From an uncultured Oscillospiraceae bacterium (GTDB lineage: Bacteria > Bacillota > Clostridia > Oscillospirales > Ruminococcaceae), in assembly GCA_910589145.1 (NCBI GenBank), contig CAJUSD010000007.1:42044-106043 (forward strand): a DNA stretch of 64,000 nt, given 5' to 3'. The stretch's first letter is position 1. The number at the start of each line of letters is the position of its first letter. The translations under genes were made by a program, and so were the position numbers. This document shows, in pieces, positions 25,388 through 33,899 of the stretch. Under the pieces are notes generated by a model. The model worked only from the letters and a program-made list of their open reading frames with translations, had not been told where the DNA came from and ran no database searches.

Positions 25388-26212
25388 TTAAGAGTCTGCT
25401 CCCACAGGAACAGCCTTTTCTGCAGTTTCCTGATTTTCTTCCTCCTGCACGGGTTCCTGCTGTGGAGGGAACAGGAATTTTTCTGCCCCGTTCAGTGTTT
25501 CCTCCATAGCTGCAAAGTTATCCTTCAAATTTCGGAATGTATTGACAACAGAAGTCTGCATCCTTTCCATTTCCCGTCTGAAGGCATTTAAATGTTCACC
25601 CATCTGGTTAGCAGCTGCAAGCGCTTCATTGCGTGTTTGGTCGGCTTCCTCATTGGCAGCCCGTAAAATATTATTTGCCGTGTGCTCTGCTTCCAGAACA
25701 ATCGAGCCAACATTCGTCGAAATAACATCGTATTTTTTGCCCTTTTCGGTAAGTTCTTTTTGATGGTTAATCATCTGTTCGCTCTGGGTGCGCAGGTACG
25801 TTAAAGCATCCTCTTTTTGTCCCAGCATTACCCTCGATTTTTCCAAATCCTTTGTTAGAGCGTTAAGCCTTGCCTTTAACTGGGTGATTTCCTGGTCTCT
25901 GGCAGCAATCAATTCTGAAGTATCTTCATCCTTGTCCAAGCGTTCTTCATGCCGGCGGATAGCCTCAGACTGATTGCGAAGCTGCTCTTCCTGCTCACGA
26001 AGTGCCTCCTCCCGCTCTGATAATTGGGAGTTTAACTGTTCTGTTTGTTTCTGTAGACGCTCATTTTCCTGTTTTAAGTTTTCCGATTCTACCGCCTGTT
26101 TTTCACTTTCTGTATGAAACATTGTACAGAGCTCGTCTATATAATTAAGTACGGCGTCTTTTTCAAAGCCCATCAGAACTGTTTTAAAGATAATCTGGTT
26201 TTTCTCCGGCAT
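25388..26212 (-). CDS. Coiled-coil DivIVA-like protein
   Basis: The product is 274 aa. A short N-terminal segment (NQIIFKTVLMGFEKDAVLNYIDEL) resembles the DivIVA lipid-binding module. It is followed by a long heptad-rich coiled coil (about residues 40-160, dense in E, Q, K, R) and a helix NILRAANEEADQTRNEALAAA typical of DivIVA/GpsB-related proteins. The acidic Pro-rich C-terminus is probably disordered. GGAGGG lies 8 nt before the ATG at 26212. It probably acts at the membrane or septum; the link to the surrounding sugar genes is only positional. Precise role unknown. Confidence 0.78.
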   Translation of the reverse strand: MPEKNQIIFKTVLMGFEKDAVLNYIDELCTMFHTESEKQAVESENLKQENERLQKQTEQLNSQLSEREEALREQEEQLRNQSEAIRRHEERLDKDEDTSELIAARDQEITQLKARLNALTKDLEKSRVMLGQKEDALTYLRTQSEQMINHQKELTEKGKKYDVISTNVGSIVLEAEHTANNILRAANEEADQTRNEALAAANQMGEHLNAFRREMERMQTSVVNTFRNLKDNFAAMEETLNGAEKFLFPPQQEPVQEEENQETAEKAVPVGADS

Positions 26213-26260
26213 CCTCGTTCCCTCCAATATAAGATATGTGGGGATTTATATTTATTTTTA

Positions 26261-26289
26261 ATTATACAATAAATTATCCTTGACCACAA
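26261..26289 (-). promoter_or_regulatory. Promoter of the coiled-coil gene
   Basis: On the minus strand, TTGTGG (26284-26289), 17-nt spacer and TATAAT (26261-26266), about 45-50 nt before the ATG. Confidence 0.6.
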
Positions 26290-26671
26290 CCCCCAAAAAT
26301 GGATTTTCTTTCGTCTTAATCCGACGGATCATGAGGTAATTATTGGGTTTTAAAATATATACCAGAATTATGTAATATAAGACAGTAATTCTTTTCAATT
26401 CAAGTTAGCGTTTTTTGAAACCTAACATGGAAATAAAACTTTTTAAAATAATCTTTTCCTTCTGATAGAATTCAGAGAGGAAAAGCGAAATGGTAACTGG
26501 AGGCACAAAAATTCTTCTTTGCGATACCGGCAGCTTATTTTAAAGAAAGGATGTGGTGGGAATTATGGTCAAGCTCCCTATGGATTTCTTCATTAAACTC
26601 ATGTTATGTTACAACTTCTATAAATGATATTTTATACAAAAATATTATTCATATTTTATTTAAAATATGAA

Positions 26672-26700
26672 TTGTTTCTAAGGAAATGTTGTGATATCAT
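26672..26700 (+). promoter_or_regulatory. Promoter of the sucrose LacI regulator
   Basis: TTGTTT (26672-26677), 17-nt spacer, TATCAT (26695-26700). The operator at 26717-26728 lies just after the expected start, consistent with autorepression. Confidence 0.55.
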
Positions 26701-26716
26701 GTCCACTGTAAGGCAT

Positions 26717-26728
26717 GAATACGTATTC
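26717..26728. promoter_or_regulatory. LacI operator 1, GAATACGTATTC
   Basis: Perfect 12-bp palindrome with the central CG typical of LacI-family operators, 14 nt before the LacI start codon. An identical site lies after the gene at 27755-27766. Confidence 0.75.
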
Positions 26729-26742
26729 TCAAGGTAATGTAT

Positions 26743-27714
26743 ATGATAACAATGACTGAAATCGCAAAACTAACCCATGTTTCTCAAGCAACTGTTTCAC
26801 GGGTACTCAACGGCAACATGAATGTAGACCCAGAGCTTAGGGAGCGGGTGTTGGCCTGTGCAAAGGAACATGACTATCAGCTAAACGCACTTGCAAAAGG
26901 ACTTCAGGGAAGCAAAACCCAGCTTTTAGGGGTATTGCTGACAGATATTTCCAACAGTTTTTTTGCAGATCTGGCCAAACAAATTGAAGCGGAGGCGCGC
27001 AGCCTGGGATATAGCATCATTCTGTTCAACAGTGATTACAATCCCCAGCGGGAACGGGAATATATTGATGTTGTCCGACGTTATCGTGTAGACGGTTTGG
27101 TAGCAGTTCCGCTGATGGAGAAAAACTCCTTTTGGTTGGATGGCAGTGTGCAAAAGCTGGATTTTCCAATTGTGGCAATCACCCAGCATGTGAAGGGAAT
27201 GGATTCAGTGTATCTGGATCATGAGGAAGCTTCCCGGCAGGTGGCCCATTGTATGGCCAAGCGAAAGTATGAACGGTTCCTGTTTATTGGCCGCGATCAT
27301 GATGTAAAGTATTTGGGTTTTCATCAGGGGCTTATGGATTTGGGACTGGAAACCCAGTTCAGCAGTTTTGAGTATGATAACGATCAAAGGCTGAAAGAGG
27401 ATTTACAGAAATACTTCCAATATACTGAACCAAGGGCAGGCATATTTGCTAATAATGATATTTGTGCACTGCAAGTTTTAAGTGTTTTGCGTTCTTTGGG
27501 GATTTCAACACCTGGCCAAGCGGGAGTAATCGGTTTTGACGATACTTATATGAGCCGGTATCTTCATCCATCTTTGAGCAGCGTTTCCCAGCCTATTAAC
27601 CGTATGGCAAAGGAAGCGGTTACGCGTTTGGCATACCGCATTGATTCTTCTGGCGAAATTCCAGTTTTAAACCTCCCCCTTCCCGGAAAGGTTTTGGTTC
27701 GGGAAAGTATTTGA
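26743..27714 (+). CDS. LacI-family transcriptional regulator (probable sucrose regulator)
   Basis: The product is 323 aa. The helix-turn-helix TEIAKLTHVSQATVSRVLNGN is followed by the hinge and a periplasmic-binding-protein-like ligand domain (LLGVLLTDISNSFFADLA, VIGFDDTYMSRYLHPSLSSV). The start at 26743 has AAGG 8 nt upstream; other ATGs at 26737 and 26752 have poorer spacing. The gene is flanked by two copies of GAATACGTATTC. The downstream copy lies between it and the fructokinase-amylosucrase genes, so it probably represses both itself and sucrose use until a sugar or sugar-phosphate is bound. Confidence 0.92.
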   Translation: MITMTEIAKLTHVSQATVSRVLNGNMNVDPELRERVLACAKEHDYQLNALAKGLQGSKTQLLGVLLTDISNSFFADLAKQIEAEARSLGYSIILFNSDYNPQREREYIDVVRRYRVDGLVAVPLMEKNSFWLDGSVQKLDFPIVAITQHVKGMDSVYLDHEEASRQVAHCMAKRKYERFLFIGRDHDVKYLGFHQGLMDLGLETQFSSFEYDNDQRLKEDLQKYFQYTEPRAGIFANNDICALQVLSVLRSLGISTPGQAGVIGFDDTYMSRYLHPSLSSVSQPINRMAKEAVTRLAYRIDSSGEIPVLNLPLPGKVLVRESI

Positions 27715-27742
27715 AAAGGACTAAAAACAGCAGTCCTTTTTT
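27714..27742 (+). terminator. Terminator overlapping the end of the LacI gene
   Basis: AAAAGGACT (27714-27722) pairs with AGTCCTTTT (27732-27740), followed by TT. The left arm begins at the last base of the stop codon. Confidence 0.75.
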
Positions 27743-27754
27743 AATCCATATTAA

Positions 27755-27766
27755 GAATACGTATTC
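27755..27766. promoter_or_regulatory. LacI operator 2, GAATACGTATTC
   Basis: Identical to operator 1, with the flanking bases inverted (A-site-A versus T-site-T). It is 485 nt upstream of the kinase start and about 1,038 nt from operator 1, which could allow looping. Confidence 0.72.
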
Positions 27767-28166
27767 ACAAACAAAAATAGGAACAAATTTAGCGAGTTGT
27801 TGGAAAAGATTCGTTAAAAGTCTTTCTGAAAATATGATGCAGCTTTCTGAGATTGCGGCTTTTAGTCCAGTTTACAGTATAGTCCACATTGAAACAGCTT
27901 AAATGTGGTTTTCCCGCAGACGCTTTTTCAACTTTCCCTGTAAGTTGTATATGAATGGGCCGTCTCCATTTGAAAACAGGAAAACACTGGAAATGTGGGT
28001 TTTAAGCCGTATTCAGTAGTGATTTTTGGCAACGCAGGAAAAAAGATTCCCTCCGCTATCATCTACTCCCCCCAGAATTCGGTCAAATGCAGGAAATGAA
28101 TCTATGGATGTGGAGCGGTCTGAAAGCCGCAATCTCACAAGGCTGCATCTTTTATCATTATCGAAC

Positions 28167-28216
28167 TTACCTTTGCTTGACAAGGGAAAACATGTTTTTT
28201 GGGACCGGCAAAGGTA
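28167..28216. repeat. Second copy of the TTACCTTTGC inverted-repeat element
   Basis: The 20-mer TTACCTTTGCTTGACAAGGG is identical to 6415-6434. TACCTTTGC (28169-28177) pairs with GCAAAGGTA (28208-28216) across a 30-nt loop. It ends 24 nt before the kinase start codon. Confidence 0.65.
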
Positions 28217-28239
28217 CCGTTAAAATAAGGAGGGCCATC

Positions 28240-29187
28240 ATGACAGACATCACAGCTATTGGTGAAATTCTAATTGACTTGACCCAAACCCATTTCAATG
28301 AATTTGGCGTTCCCCAGTTCTCCGCCAATCCGGGCGGAGCGCCTGCAAACGTTGCAGTAGCTGCCTCTCGTCTAGGCGTTAAAACCTCTTTTATTGGAAA
28401 AGTAGGAAATGATGGGTTTGGTGCATATTTACGCCGTGTTTTAGAAGAAAACCAGGTAGACTGTAAAGGGCTGCGTATTTCTTCCCATCCAACTACCATG
28501 GCGATAGTATCGGTTGATGGTGTAGGAGAACGCAGTTTCCAGTTTATCCGGGGTGCGGATATTGATCTTTCCCCGGAAGAAGTAGACGAGTATTCTGTTC
28601 TCGACACTAAAATCCTGCATTTTGGTTCAGTCAGTCTTACTCCTGGAATATCACGCAGCGCAACTATATTTGCTGCCCGTACTGCTCACCGTGCAGGAGG
28701 TCTGGTAAGCTTTGATCCCAATTACCGTGAAGCGCTCTGGAATTCTGAAAGGGATGCGATAGAATGGATGACAATCCCTCTGCCGTTAGTGGATATTATT
28801 AAACTTTCTGAAGAAGAACTTCCCCTTATTACAGGCACATCGGATTTAGAAGAAGGTACCCGGCTTCTGGAAGAAAGGGGGATATCTTTAATTTTAGTAA
28901 CTTTAGGCGGAAAAGGAGCATTCTGCCGGTGGAAGGGGGAAACATTTTTCACTCCTGGCATTTCTGTATCGGTAGCGGATACCAACGGGGCAGGGGATAC
29001 GTTTTTGGGAGCAGTATTAAGCCGTTTATGTCAAAGAAATGGGAGGCCTTTAGAGGGCCTGGAAAGATCGGAATTAGAGAAAATTTTGAATTTTGCCAAC
29101 CAGGCAGCCTCTCTTACTTGTTCCCGAAGCGGAGCTATTCCCGCTATGCCAACTTTATCTGAATTTGCGGAGGTGGGGAGCTGGTGA
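28240..29187 (+). CDS. PfkB-family sugar kinase (fructokinase-like)
   Basis: The product is 315 aa. PfkB signatures are the N-terminal PGGAPANVAVAASRLG and the C-terminal DTNGAGDTFLGAVLSRL, the latter with the catalytic Asp. Because it is coupled to an amylosucrase, fructose released from sucrose is the likely substrate. The ATG at 28240 follows AAGGAGGGCC. The stop overlaps the next start as GTGA. A longer open frame from 28087 crosses the repeat element and is not used. Confidence 0.9.
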   Translation: MTDITAIGEILIDLTQTHFNEFGVPQFSANPGGAPANVAVAASRLGVKTSFIGKVGNDGFGAYLRRVLEENQVDCKGLRISSHPTTMAIVSVDGVGERSFQFIRGADIDLSPEEVDEYSVLDTKILHFGSVSLTPGISRSATIFAARTAHRAGGLVSFDPNYREALWNSERDAIEWMTIPLPLVDIIKLSEEELPLITGTSDLEEGTRLLEERGISLILVTLGGKGAFCRWKGETFFTPGISVSVADTNGAGDTFLGAVLSRLCQRNGRPLEGLERSELEKILNFANQAASLTCSRSGAIPAMPTLSEFAEVGSW

Positions 29188-31037
29188 AAGGGATACAGCC
29201 CAAAGAAACGGTTTTTGAACAACGGTTAAGCCATAGAATGGATGAACTGCATAATCTTTATAACAGTCTGTATCCCCAGCAGACAGAATCTTTTGAAAAT
29301 TTTACGTCTATGCTCAGGGGCGCATGGAGCCAACGGAAGGATTCTCTGCGGGTGCAGGATGAAAAGAGGAAGGAAAACCCGGATTGGTTTCGCCGCCGTG
29401 ATCTGTTGGGGATGATGTTATATGTCAATGCATTTGCTGGCACGTTAAAGGGTGTAGAAGAAAAACTGGAATATTTGCAGGAGTGCAGGGTAAACTACCT
29501 GCATCTAATGCCCCTGTTAGAAAGCCCCAAAGGGCGCAGTGACGGAGGATATGCAGTTTCCAACTTTCGAGCTGTTCAACCGGAATTAGGTTCTATGGAA
29601 GATTTGGAACGGCTTGCTGATTCCTGCCGTGAAAAAGGGATCAGCCTGTGTCTGGACTTTGTAATGAACCATACCAGCGAAGAACATGACTGGGCAAAAC
29701 GCGCCCGATCTGGGGAAAAAGAATATCAGGATCGGTATTTTTTCTATAATAGCTGGGACATTCCCAGAGAATTTGAAAAAACGGTTCCACAGGTGTTTCC
29801 CACTACTGCACCGGGAAGTTTTACCCAACTGGAAAACGGACAAATTGTTATGACCAATTTTTATCCTTATCAGTGGGATTTAAACTATGGGAATCCGGTT
29901 GTATTCACCGAAATGACCGAAAATCTGCTTTATTTAACGAATCGGGGAATTGACGTTATCCGGTTAGATGCAGTGCCGTATATCTGGAAAGAATTAGGGA
30001 CTTCCTGCCGCAATCTGCCCCAGGTACATACTCTGTCAAGGATGCTGCGGATAGCTTGTGAAATTGTCTGTCCCAGCGTGTTGTTATTGGGAGAAGTTGT
30101 AATGGAACCAGCAAAGGTTGTCCCCTATTTTGGCACAACGGAAAAGCCAGAATGTCATATGCTTTATAATGTCACTACGATGGCGACTACATGGCACACA
30201 TTGGCAACTGGAGACGTTTCTTTACTTCGGCGGCAAATGGAAGCTGTATGTTCCCTGCCGAAAGATTTTCTGTTTTTAAACTATCTTCGCTGCCATGACG
30301 ATATTGGCTGGGGATTGGACTACCCCTGGCTGAAAGAACAGTTTGGTATAGAAGAAGTTCCTCATAAAAAATATCTGAACGACTATTTTACTGGCAAATG
30401 GCCTGGCAGTGACAGCAGAGGGGAACTCTATAACGATGATCCCCGGCTAGGAGATGCGCGCCTTTGTGGTACAACTGCTTCCCTATGTGGCGTGGAGGCA
30501 GCAGATTTTGAGAGAAATCCCTTTAAATTGGAACGCGCTGTTTCCTGCGATCTGGCCCTTCACGCATGGATGTTATCTCAAAGCGGCATTCCCGTTATAT
30601 ACAGCGGCGATGAAATCGGTCAGCTTAACGATTGGAATTACCGCCATAATCCTGAAAAACAGGAAGACAGCAGATATATTCATCGTGGAAGCTTTCAATG
30701 GGATTTGGCTGAAATGCGTTTTGACAGTAATACCCGGCAGGGAAAACAGTTTGAGGGGCTGCGGCGTTTGGAAATGATTCGCGCACAGGAACCTTGTTTT
30801 GAAATGCAGGCGGATGTTTGGACAGAGGATAGTGGAAGTTCTCATGTTCTTGCTCTTTGCCGCCGTATGGGTAAACGGGAGCTGGTCTGTCTGTTTAACT
30901 TCAGCCCGGAGTTTGTTCATGCTGGGGTGGACCGTGAGGGAAGCTATACAGAATTGATGTATGGAACACATTATAGCCAGATACGGGAAATCCAGCTTTA
31001 CCCCAATGGTTTTGCATGGCTGCTGCGTGATGAGTGA
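29184..31037 (+). CDS. Amylosucrase (GH13 subfamily 4)
   Basis: The product is 617 aa, close to known amylosucrases. Conserved GH13 blocks are CLDFVMNHTSEEHDW, IRLDAVPYIWK (nucleophile Asp near residue 261), LLGEVVMEP (acid/base Glu near 302) and NYLRCHDDIGW (near 370). YIWKELGTSCRNLPQVHTL is typical of amylosucrase rather than alpha-amylase. It converts sucrose to fructose and alpha-1,4-glucan, so the glucose can be stored while the coupled kinase takes the fructose. Translation starts at a GTG overlapping the kinase stop by 4 nt, with GGGAG upstream. No signal peptide, so it acts on imported sucrose, though no sucrose transporter is in the window. Confidence 0.88.
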   Translation: MKGIQPKETVFEQRLSHRMDELHNLYNSLYPQQTESFENFTSMLRGAWSQRKDSLRVQDEKRKENPDWFRRRDLLGMMLYVNAFAGTLKGVEEKLEYLQECRVNYLHLMPLLESPKGRSDGGYAVSNFRAVQPELGSMEDLERLADSCREKGISLCLDFVMNHTSEEHDWAKRARSGEKEYQDRYFFYNSWDIPREFEKTVPQVFPTTAPGSFTQLENGQIVMTNFYPYQWDLNYGNPVVFTEMTENLLYLTNRGIDVIRLDAVPYIWKELGTSCRNLPQVHTLSRMLRIACEIVCPSVLLLGEVVMEPAKVVPYFGTTEKPECHMLYNVTTMATTWHTLATGDVSLLRRQMEAVCSLPKDFLFLNYLRCHDDIGWGLDYPWLKEQFGIEEVPHKKYLNDYFTGKWPGSDSRGELYNDDPRLGDARLCGTTASLCGVEAADFERNPFKLERAVSCDLALHAWMLSQSGIPVIYSGDEIGQLNDWNYRHNPEKQEDSRYIHRGSFQWDLAEMRFDSNTRQGKQFEGLRRLEMIRAQEPCFEMQADVWTEDSGSSHVLALCRRMGKRELVCLFNFSPEFVHAGVDREGSYTELMYGTHYSQIREIQLYPNGFAWLLRDE

Positions 31038-31079
31038 AAACCCGATGTGTGGGCGTAAATCAAAGAGAAACAAATTTCG

Positions 31080-31119
31080 GAATCAGGGGCAGCGTTGTAC
31101 ACAACGCTGCCCCTGATTC
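31080..31119 (+). terminator. Hairpin at the end of the sucrose operon
   Basis: A perfect 18-bp stem (31080-31097 with 31102-31119, loop TACA) lies 42 nt after the amylosucrase stop. The T tract is weak, so it may act mainly as a 3' stabilising or factor-assisted end. Confidence 0.6.
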
Positions 31120-31227
31120 TTAGAAAACAAATGTTGAATAAAAGGACTTTACAGGTATTTCCAAATTTATAGTTGTACAGCTGCAAATACGAAAACTGCT
31201 CACTTCCCCGCTTTCGCATCTGTACAA

Positions 31228-31662
31228 TCAACGATAAAACCAGAAGATATTCTGATACAATTCCCTTGCCTGAGCCTCATCACCCCAGGATAAGCAGTCG
31301 TCAATATAGGACAATGTCCAAAAGGGTTCTTTCATACTGATATCCTGTGGCAGCATCTGCCATATTCCATATACCCTTGATGAAAACTCACGAAAGGGAA
31401 ACATATTTTGATGATAAGCATTTTCCAAGCCTTCCAAAAGCGGCTTGCCAAACTTTTCTAAATGGAGAGGGCGAATCGCTTGTTCCCAATATGACAGGAG
31501 GAGGGACAAACTTTTTTTGCTGTCGTTGGTGCAAAACTCCAGTTCTAAAAGACAGTCGTCAAAATCCTTTATAAGAAAAAGCGAATCCAACCTTTGCAGG
31601 TATTCTTCCCTGTCTGTCAAACCATATTGAAACAGAAGTGCATAAATAAATAATTCCTCCAT
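31228..31662 (-). CDS. Small protein of unknown function
   Basis: The product is 144 aa, mostly helical and acidic, with several aromatic residues (YALLFQYGL, LSYWEQAI, EPFWTLSYIDDCLSWGDEAQARELYQNIFWF). No family recognised. The ATG at 31662 is preceded by GGAG at good spacing; the longer frame would run through the tRNA terminator. It lies downstream of tRNA-Lys on the same strand but beyond its terminator, so expression would need readthrough or a weak promoter. Confidence 0.65.
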   Translation of the reverse strand: MEELFIYALLFQYGLTDREEYLQRLDSLFLIKDFDDCLLELEFCTNDSKKSLSLLLSYWEQAIRPLHLEKFGKPLLEGLENAYHQNMFPFREFSSRVYGIWQMLPQDISMKEPFWTLSYIDDCLSWGDEAQARELYQNIFWFYR

Positions 31663-31682
31663 ATTTTTTCTCCATATAAGTA

Positions 31683-31720
31683 AAAGGGAACTGATTCTTT
31701 TCTGAATCAGTTCCCTTTTA
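31683..31720. terminator. Terminator after tRNA-Lys
   Basis: The stem AAAAGGGAACTGATTC/GAATCAGTTCCCTTTT (31683-31698 with 31704-31719) has a T run on both strands. On the minus strand it lies 10 nt after the tRNA. Confidence 0.8.
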
Positions 31721-31729
31721 CTGAATCTA

Positions 31730-31802
31730 TGAGCCATCGGAGATTCGAACTCCGGACGCCTTGATTAAAAGTCAAGTGCTCTGCCAACTGAGCTAATGGC
31801 CC
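31730..31802 (-). tRNA. tRNA-Lys (TTT)
   Basis: On the minus strand 73 nt fold as a cloverleaf. The acceptor stem GGGCCAT pairs with ATGGCTC, the D arm has AGCTCAGTTGGCAGAGC, the anticodon loop CTTTTAA sits between ACTTG and CAAG stems, and the T arm has GGAGTTCGAATCTCC. The discriminator is A and CCA is not encoded. Confidence 0.95.
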
Positions 31803-31826
31803 GTCCTTTTGAAACGGACAGTTGAT

Positions 31827-31855
31827 ATTATAGCAAATCTACAAGCATTTGTCAA
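31827..31855 (-). promoter_or_regulatory. Perfect consensus promoter of tRNA-Lys
   Basis: On the minus strand, TTGACA (31850-31855), 17-nt spacer and TATAAT (31827-31832), about 25 nt before the tRNA. Confidence 0.92.
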
Positions 31856-32100
31856 GAAATTTTTGAAAAAATCTTGTAGGACACCAAATGAGGCTGAAAC
31901 TGCCTATTGGGGACAGGGTTAATTCTGTTCCCATTTAAAATTTTCTGAAATTGTGTCTATTTTATTGACTATACTTCAGTCTGAATAGCTTCATATTCCT
32001 GGCCATTTGATGCCATATAAATGGCAGTCCTAAATATCCACTCTATTTCATATGAGATGATAAGGAACATATGCCCGCAAAAAAGAATTTGACAATAAAA

Positions 32101-32560
32101 GAAAGGAGGATATAATTAATATGAACGTTCAAAAGCACCTTACGTCAGAATAAGTCCTATGAGTAAACCAAATGACAGACAAAGTTATTGAAAAGCTGGG
32201 AGCGTTCCGCAGTGAAAATCCCTGCTGGAGTCATTGACAGTGTCCAAATGGCTGTTTGCCTGAGGCAATTGGCTTGGTATTGGATATCTGTTCCTATCCT
32301 CAGCCAACCTGTTGGCGGGTCAGTTCAACCCTGCCAGCAGCTATACTCGCTCTTAGTATGGCCTACTCCCTGGATTTGCCTCTGATGATTCAGAGATGTA
32401 CATATCCAGATATGGTGATTATTGATGTATCGTCTCAACTTGGTATATTCAATCTTCCCTTGCTTTACTGGGGTGTTGAGGTTACTGAGGCTCTCTAATA
32501 TCGTTATATTGCCATAAAACATGCTAATATAGCAATACGGAAGGGTGTCTGTATCTGGTA
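32101..32560 (+). pseudogene. Decayed GH88 unsaturated glucuronyl hydrolase
   Basis: A strong GAAAGGAGG at 32101-32110 leads to an ATG at 32121 whose frame closes after ten codons. Downstream, family-like fragments appear in shifting frames: LAGQFNPASSYTRS near 32300, IIDVSSQLGIFNLPLLYWGVEVTE near 32413-32490 and YIAIKHANIAIRKG near 32500. They match the order of GH88 enzymes (sugar-binding AADSLAGRFNPVGGFIRSW-like block, IIDxxxNLPLLYWA block, then IA..HA). Stops and frameshifts make it non-functional. GH88 enzymes release unsaturated uronic acid from glycosaminoglycan or rhamnogalacturonan disaccharides, which fits the DhuD and DhuI-like genes that follow. Confidence 0.62.
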
Positions 32561-32579
32561 AATGGAAGTAGAGGCTGCT

Positions 32580-33161
32580 CCACAAATAGTTTCTCTATCA
32601 ATCGAGTTCAAGGTTTCAATTGATTGAAAAGGTGTAGCTGCCTATAAGGAGCTGAGAATTGACGCTTATGACTATGTTTGCTATGTTACCGGCAAGGATA
32701 CTGTCCAGGATTTGACGGCCTGGATTGAAGGAGAGATTGGTATTATCAAGCGAATTTCCATGCGGGAGATGGCTTTTCAGGACCTTCAACACTATAGTGG
32801 ATATTGACCTCAGCGGCACTTTCATTATGTCCAAGTCCGTATTCCTGGAATGATTAAAAAGGCGGCAGAAAGGGCTCCATAATGAGTGAGCAGGGCAGGG
32901 AATCTGTCTATGCTGCTGTTAAAGATGGGCTGACAATACAATATCCAATGTAATAAAATTAGCACTGGCTATATTTTTACTTCACAAATATGGACTTACG
33001 TGAGGAAAGCCCTTTGAACAGTTCATTTTTGCAGGGACTTTGTTCCATTGTTGGGGAAAGGAGCAGGTTCAGTGATATTTCTGGCCTCCCATATGTCTGA
33101 CTTTGTAAATGGACATATCCCCTATATGGACAGTGGCCTTTTCGCTCATATTGGAAAACAG
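32580..33161 (+). pseudogene. Decayed KduD/DhuD-type short-chain dehydrogenase
   Basis: Pieces of an SDR protein occur in order but in different frames: FNQLIEKG-like then AAYKELRIDAYDYVCYVTGKD near 32630-32690, EGEIG and IIKRISMREM near 32730-32770 (the NNAG core that should lie between is deleted), DLSGTFIMSKSV near 32808-32845, PFEQFIFAGTLFHCWGK near 33010-33060, and VIFLASHMSDFVNGHIPYMDSG then AHIGKQP near 33073-33161. The last block is the characteristic C-terminus of 2-deoxygluconate/2-keto-3-deoxyuronate dehydrogenases. Several stop codons and a missing catalytic Tyr region show loss of function. It ends 20 nt before the isomerase gene, its normal pathway partner. Confidence 0.75.
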
Positions 33162-33181
33162 CCTTGAAAGGGAGAGAAATC

Positions 33182-33817
33182 ATGAAAATTGCACTTATCA
33201 ACGAGAACAGTCAGGCAGCCAAGAACGGCATAATCCTGGCAGCGCTGAAAAAAGTAGTGGAACCTATGGGGCACACAGTAGATAACTACGGAATGTATGC
33301 AGCAGATGACAAAGCACAACTTACCTATGTACAATGTGGTATTTTAGGAGCTATTCTGCTGAACAGCGGTGCAGCAGACTTTGTAATTACCGGCTGTGGT
33401 ACTGGGGAAGGAGCTATGCTGGCTATGAATAGTTTCCCTGGTGTGATCTGTGGTCATGTAGAGGATCCGGTAGACGCTTATACTTTCGCTCATGTCAATG
33501 ACGGAAACGCTGTAGCCATGCCTTTTGCCAAGGGCTTTGGCTGGGGCGGAGAACTGAATCTTGAGTACGTCTTTGAAAAACTGTTCGGCTTTGGACATGG
33601 CCAGGGTTATCCGCCGGAGCGGGTAGAGCCGGAGATGCGCAATAAGCGTATTTTGGATGAGGTACGGGCGAAAACCCTGCGTCCGTTAGTGGATGGATTG
33701 AAAGAAATTGACCAGGAATTGGTTCGTGGTGCAGTAGCAGGAGAGCAGTTCCAGAAGCTGTTCTTTGCTAATTGCAAGGATGAGAAAATTGCGGAATTTG
33801 TAAAAGGCCTTCTGTAA
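33182..33817 (+). CDS. RpiB/LacAB-family isomerase, DhuI-like
   Basis: The product is 211 aa. The RpiB-type active-site loop reads VITGCGTGEGAMLAMNSFPGVICGHVEDP (Cys near residue 73), but the protein is about 60 residues longer than ribose-5-phosphate isomerase B. This length and the neighbouring KduD/DhuD remnant match the DhuI isomerases of Streptococcus, which convert the unsaturated-uronate product 4-deoxy-5-hexosulose uronate to 2-keto-3-deoxyuronate. The ATG at 33182 follows AAAGGGAGAG. It appears intact although both upstream partners are pseudogenes, so it may be a recent orphan or serve another isomerisation. Substrate is inferred. Confidence 0.8.
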   Translation: MKIALINENSQAAKNGIILAALKKVVEPMGHTVDNYGMYAADDKAQLTYVQCGILGAILLNSGAADFVITGCGTGEGAMLAMNSFPGVICGHVEDPVDAYTFAHVNDGNAVAMPFAKGFGWGGELNLEYVFEKLFGFGHGQGYPPERVEPEMRNKRILDEVRAKTLRPLVDGLKEIDQELVRGAVAGEQFQKLFFANCKDEKIAEFVKGLL

Positions 33818-33834
33818 TATTGCAGGCAAGCCCA

Positions 33835-33878
33835 TCATAAAAAGCCCTGATGCTATCCAGCATCAGGGCTTTTTATGA
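33835..33878. terminator. Bidirectional terminator between isomerase and LysR genes
   Basis: A 19-bp stem (33835-33853 with 33860-33878, loop TATCCA) has A/T runs on both sides, suiting two convergent genes. Confidence 0.88.
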
Positions 33879-33899
33879 TTAAGCTGTTCCTGCATATTT

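Larger units (their letters stand above)
26290..26742. other. Intergenic region upstream of the LacI gene
   Basis: No gene supported. A 20-codon open frame from 26564 (MVKLPMDFF) is too short to call. A+T-rich palindrome ATTCATATTTTA/TAAAATATGAAT occupies 26647-26672, next to the lacI promoter and operator. Confidence 0.6.
27743..28239. other. 497-nt region between LacI and fructokinase genes
   Basis: No gene. It holds operator 2 (27755-27766), a copy of the TTACCTTTGC inverted-repeat element (28167-28216) and the kinase ribosome binding site AAGGAGGG. No convincing promoter was found for the kinase, although one is expected here. Confidence 0.6.

Noticed and set aside
26564..26626. 20-codon open frame MVKLPMDFF upstream of the LacI gene
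   Set aside because: Too short, no family, and an upstream AAAGG-like sequence alone is weak support.
28087..28239. In-frame upstream extension of the fructokinase gene
   Set aside because: It crosses the inverted-repeat element and has no family-like residues; the start at 28240 has an ideal ribosome binding site.
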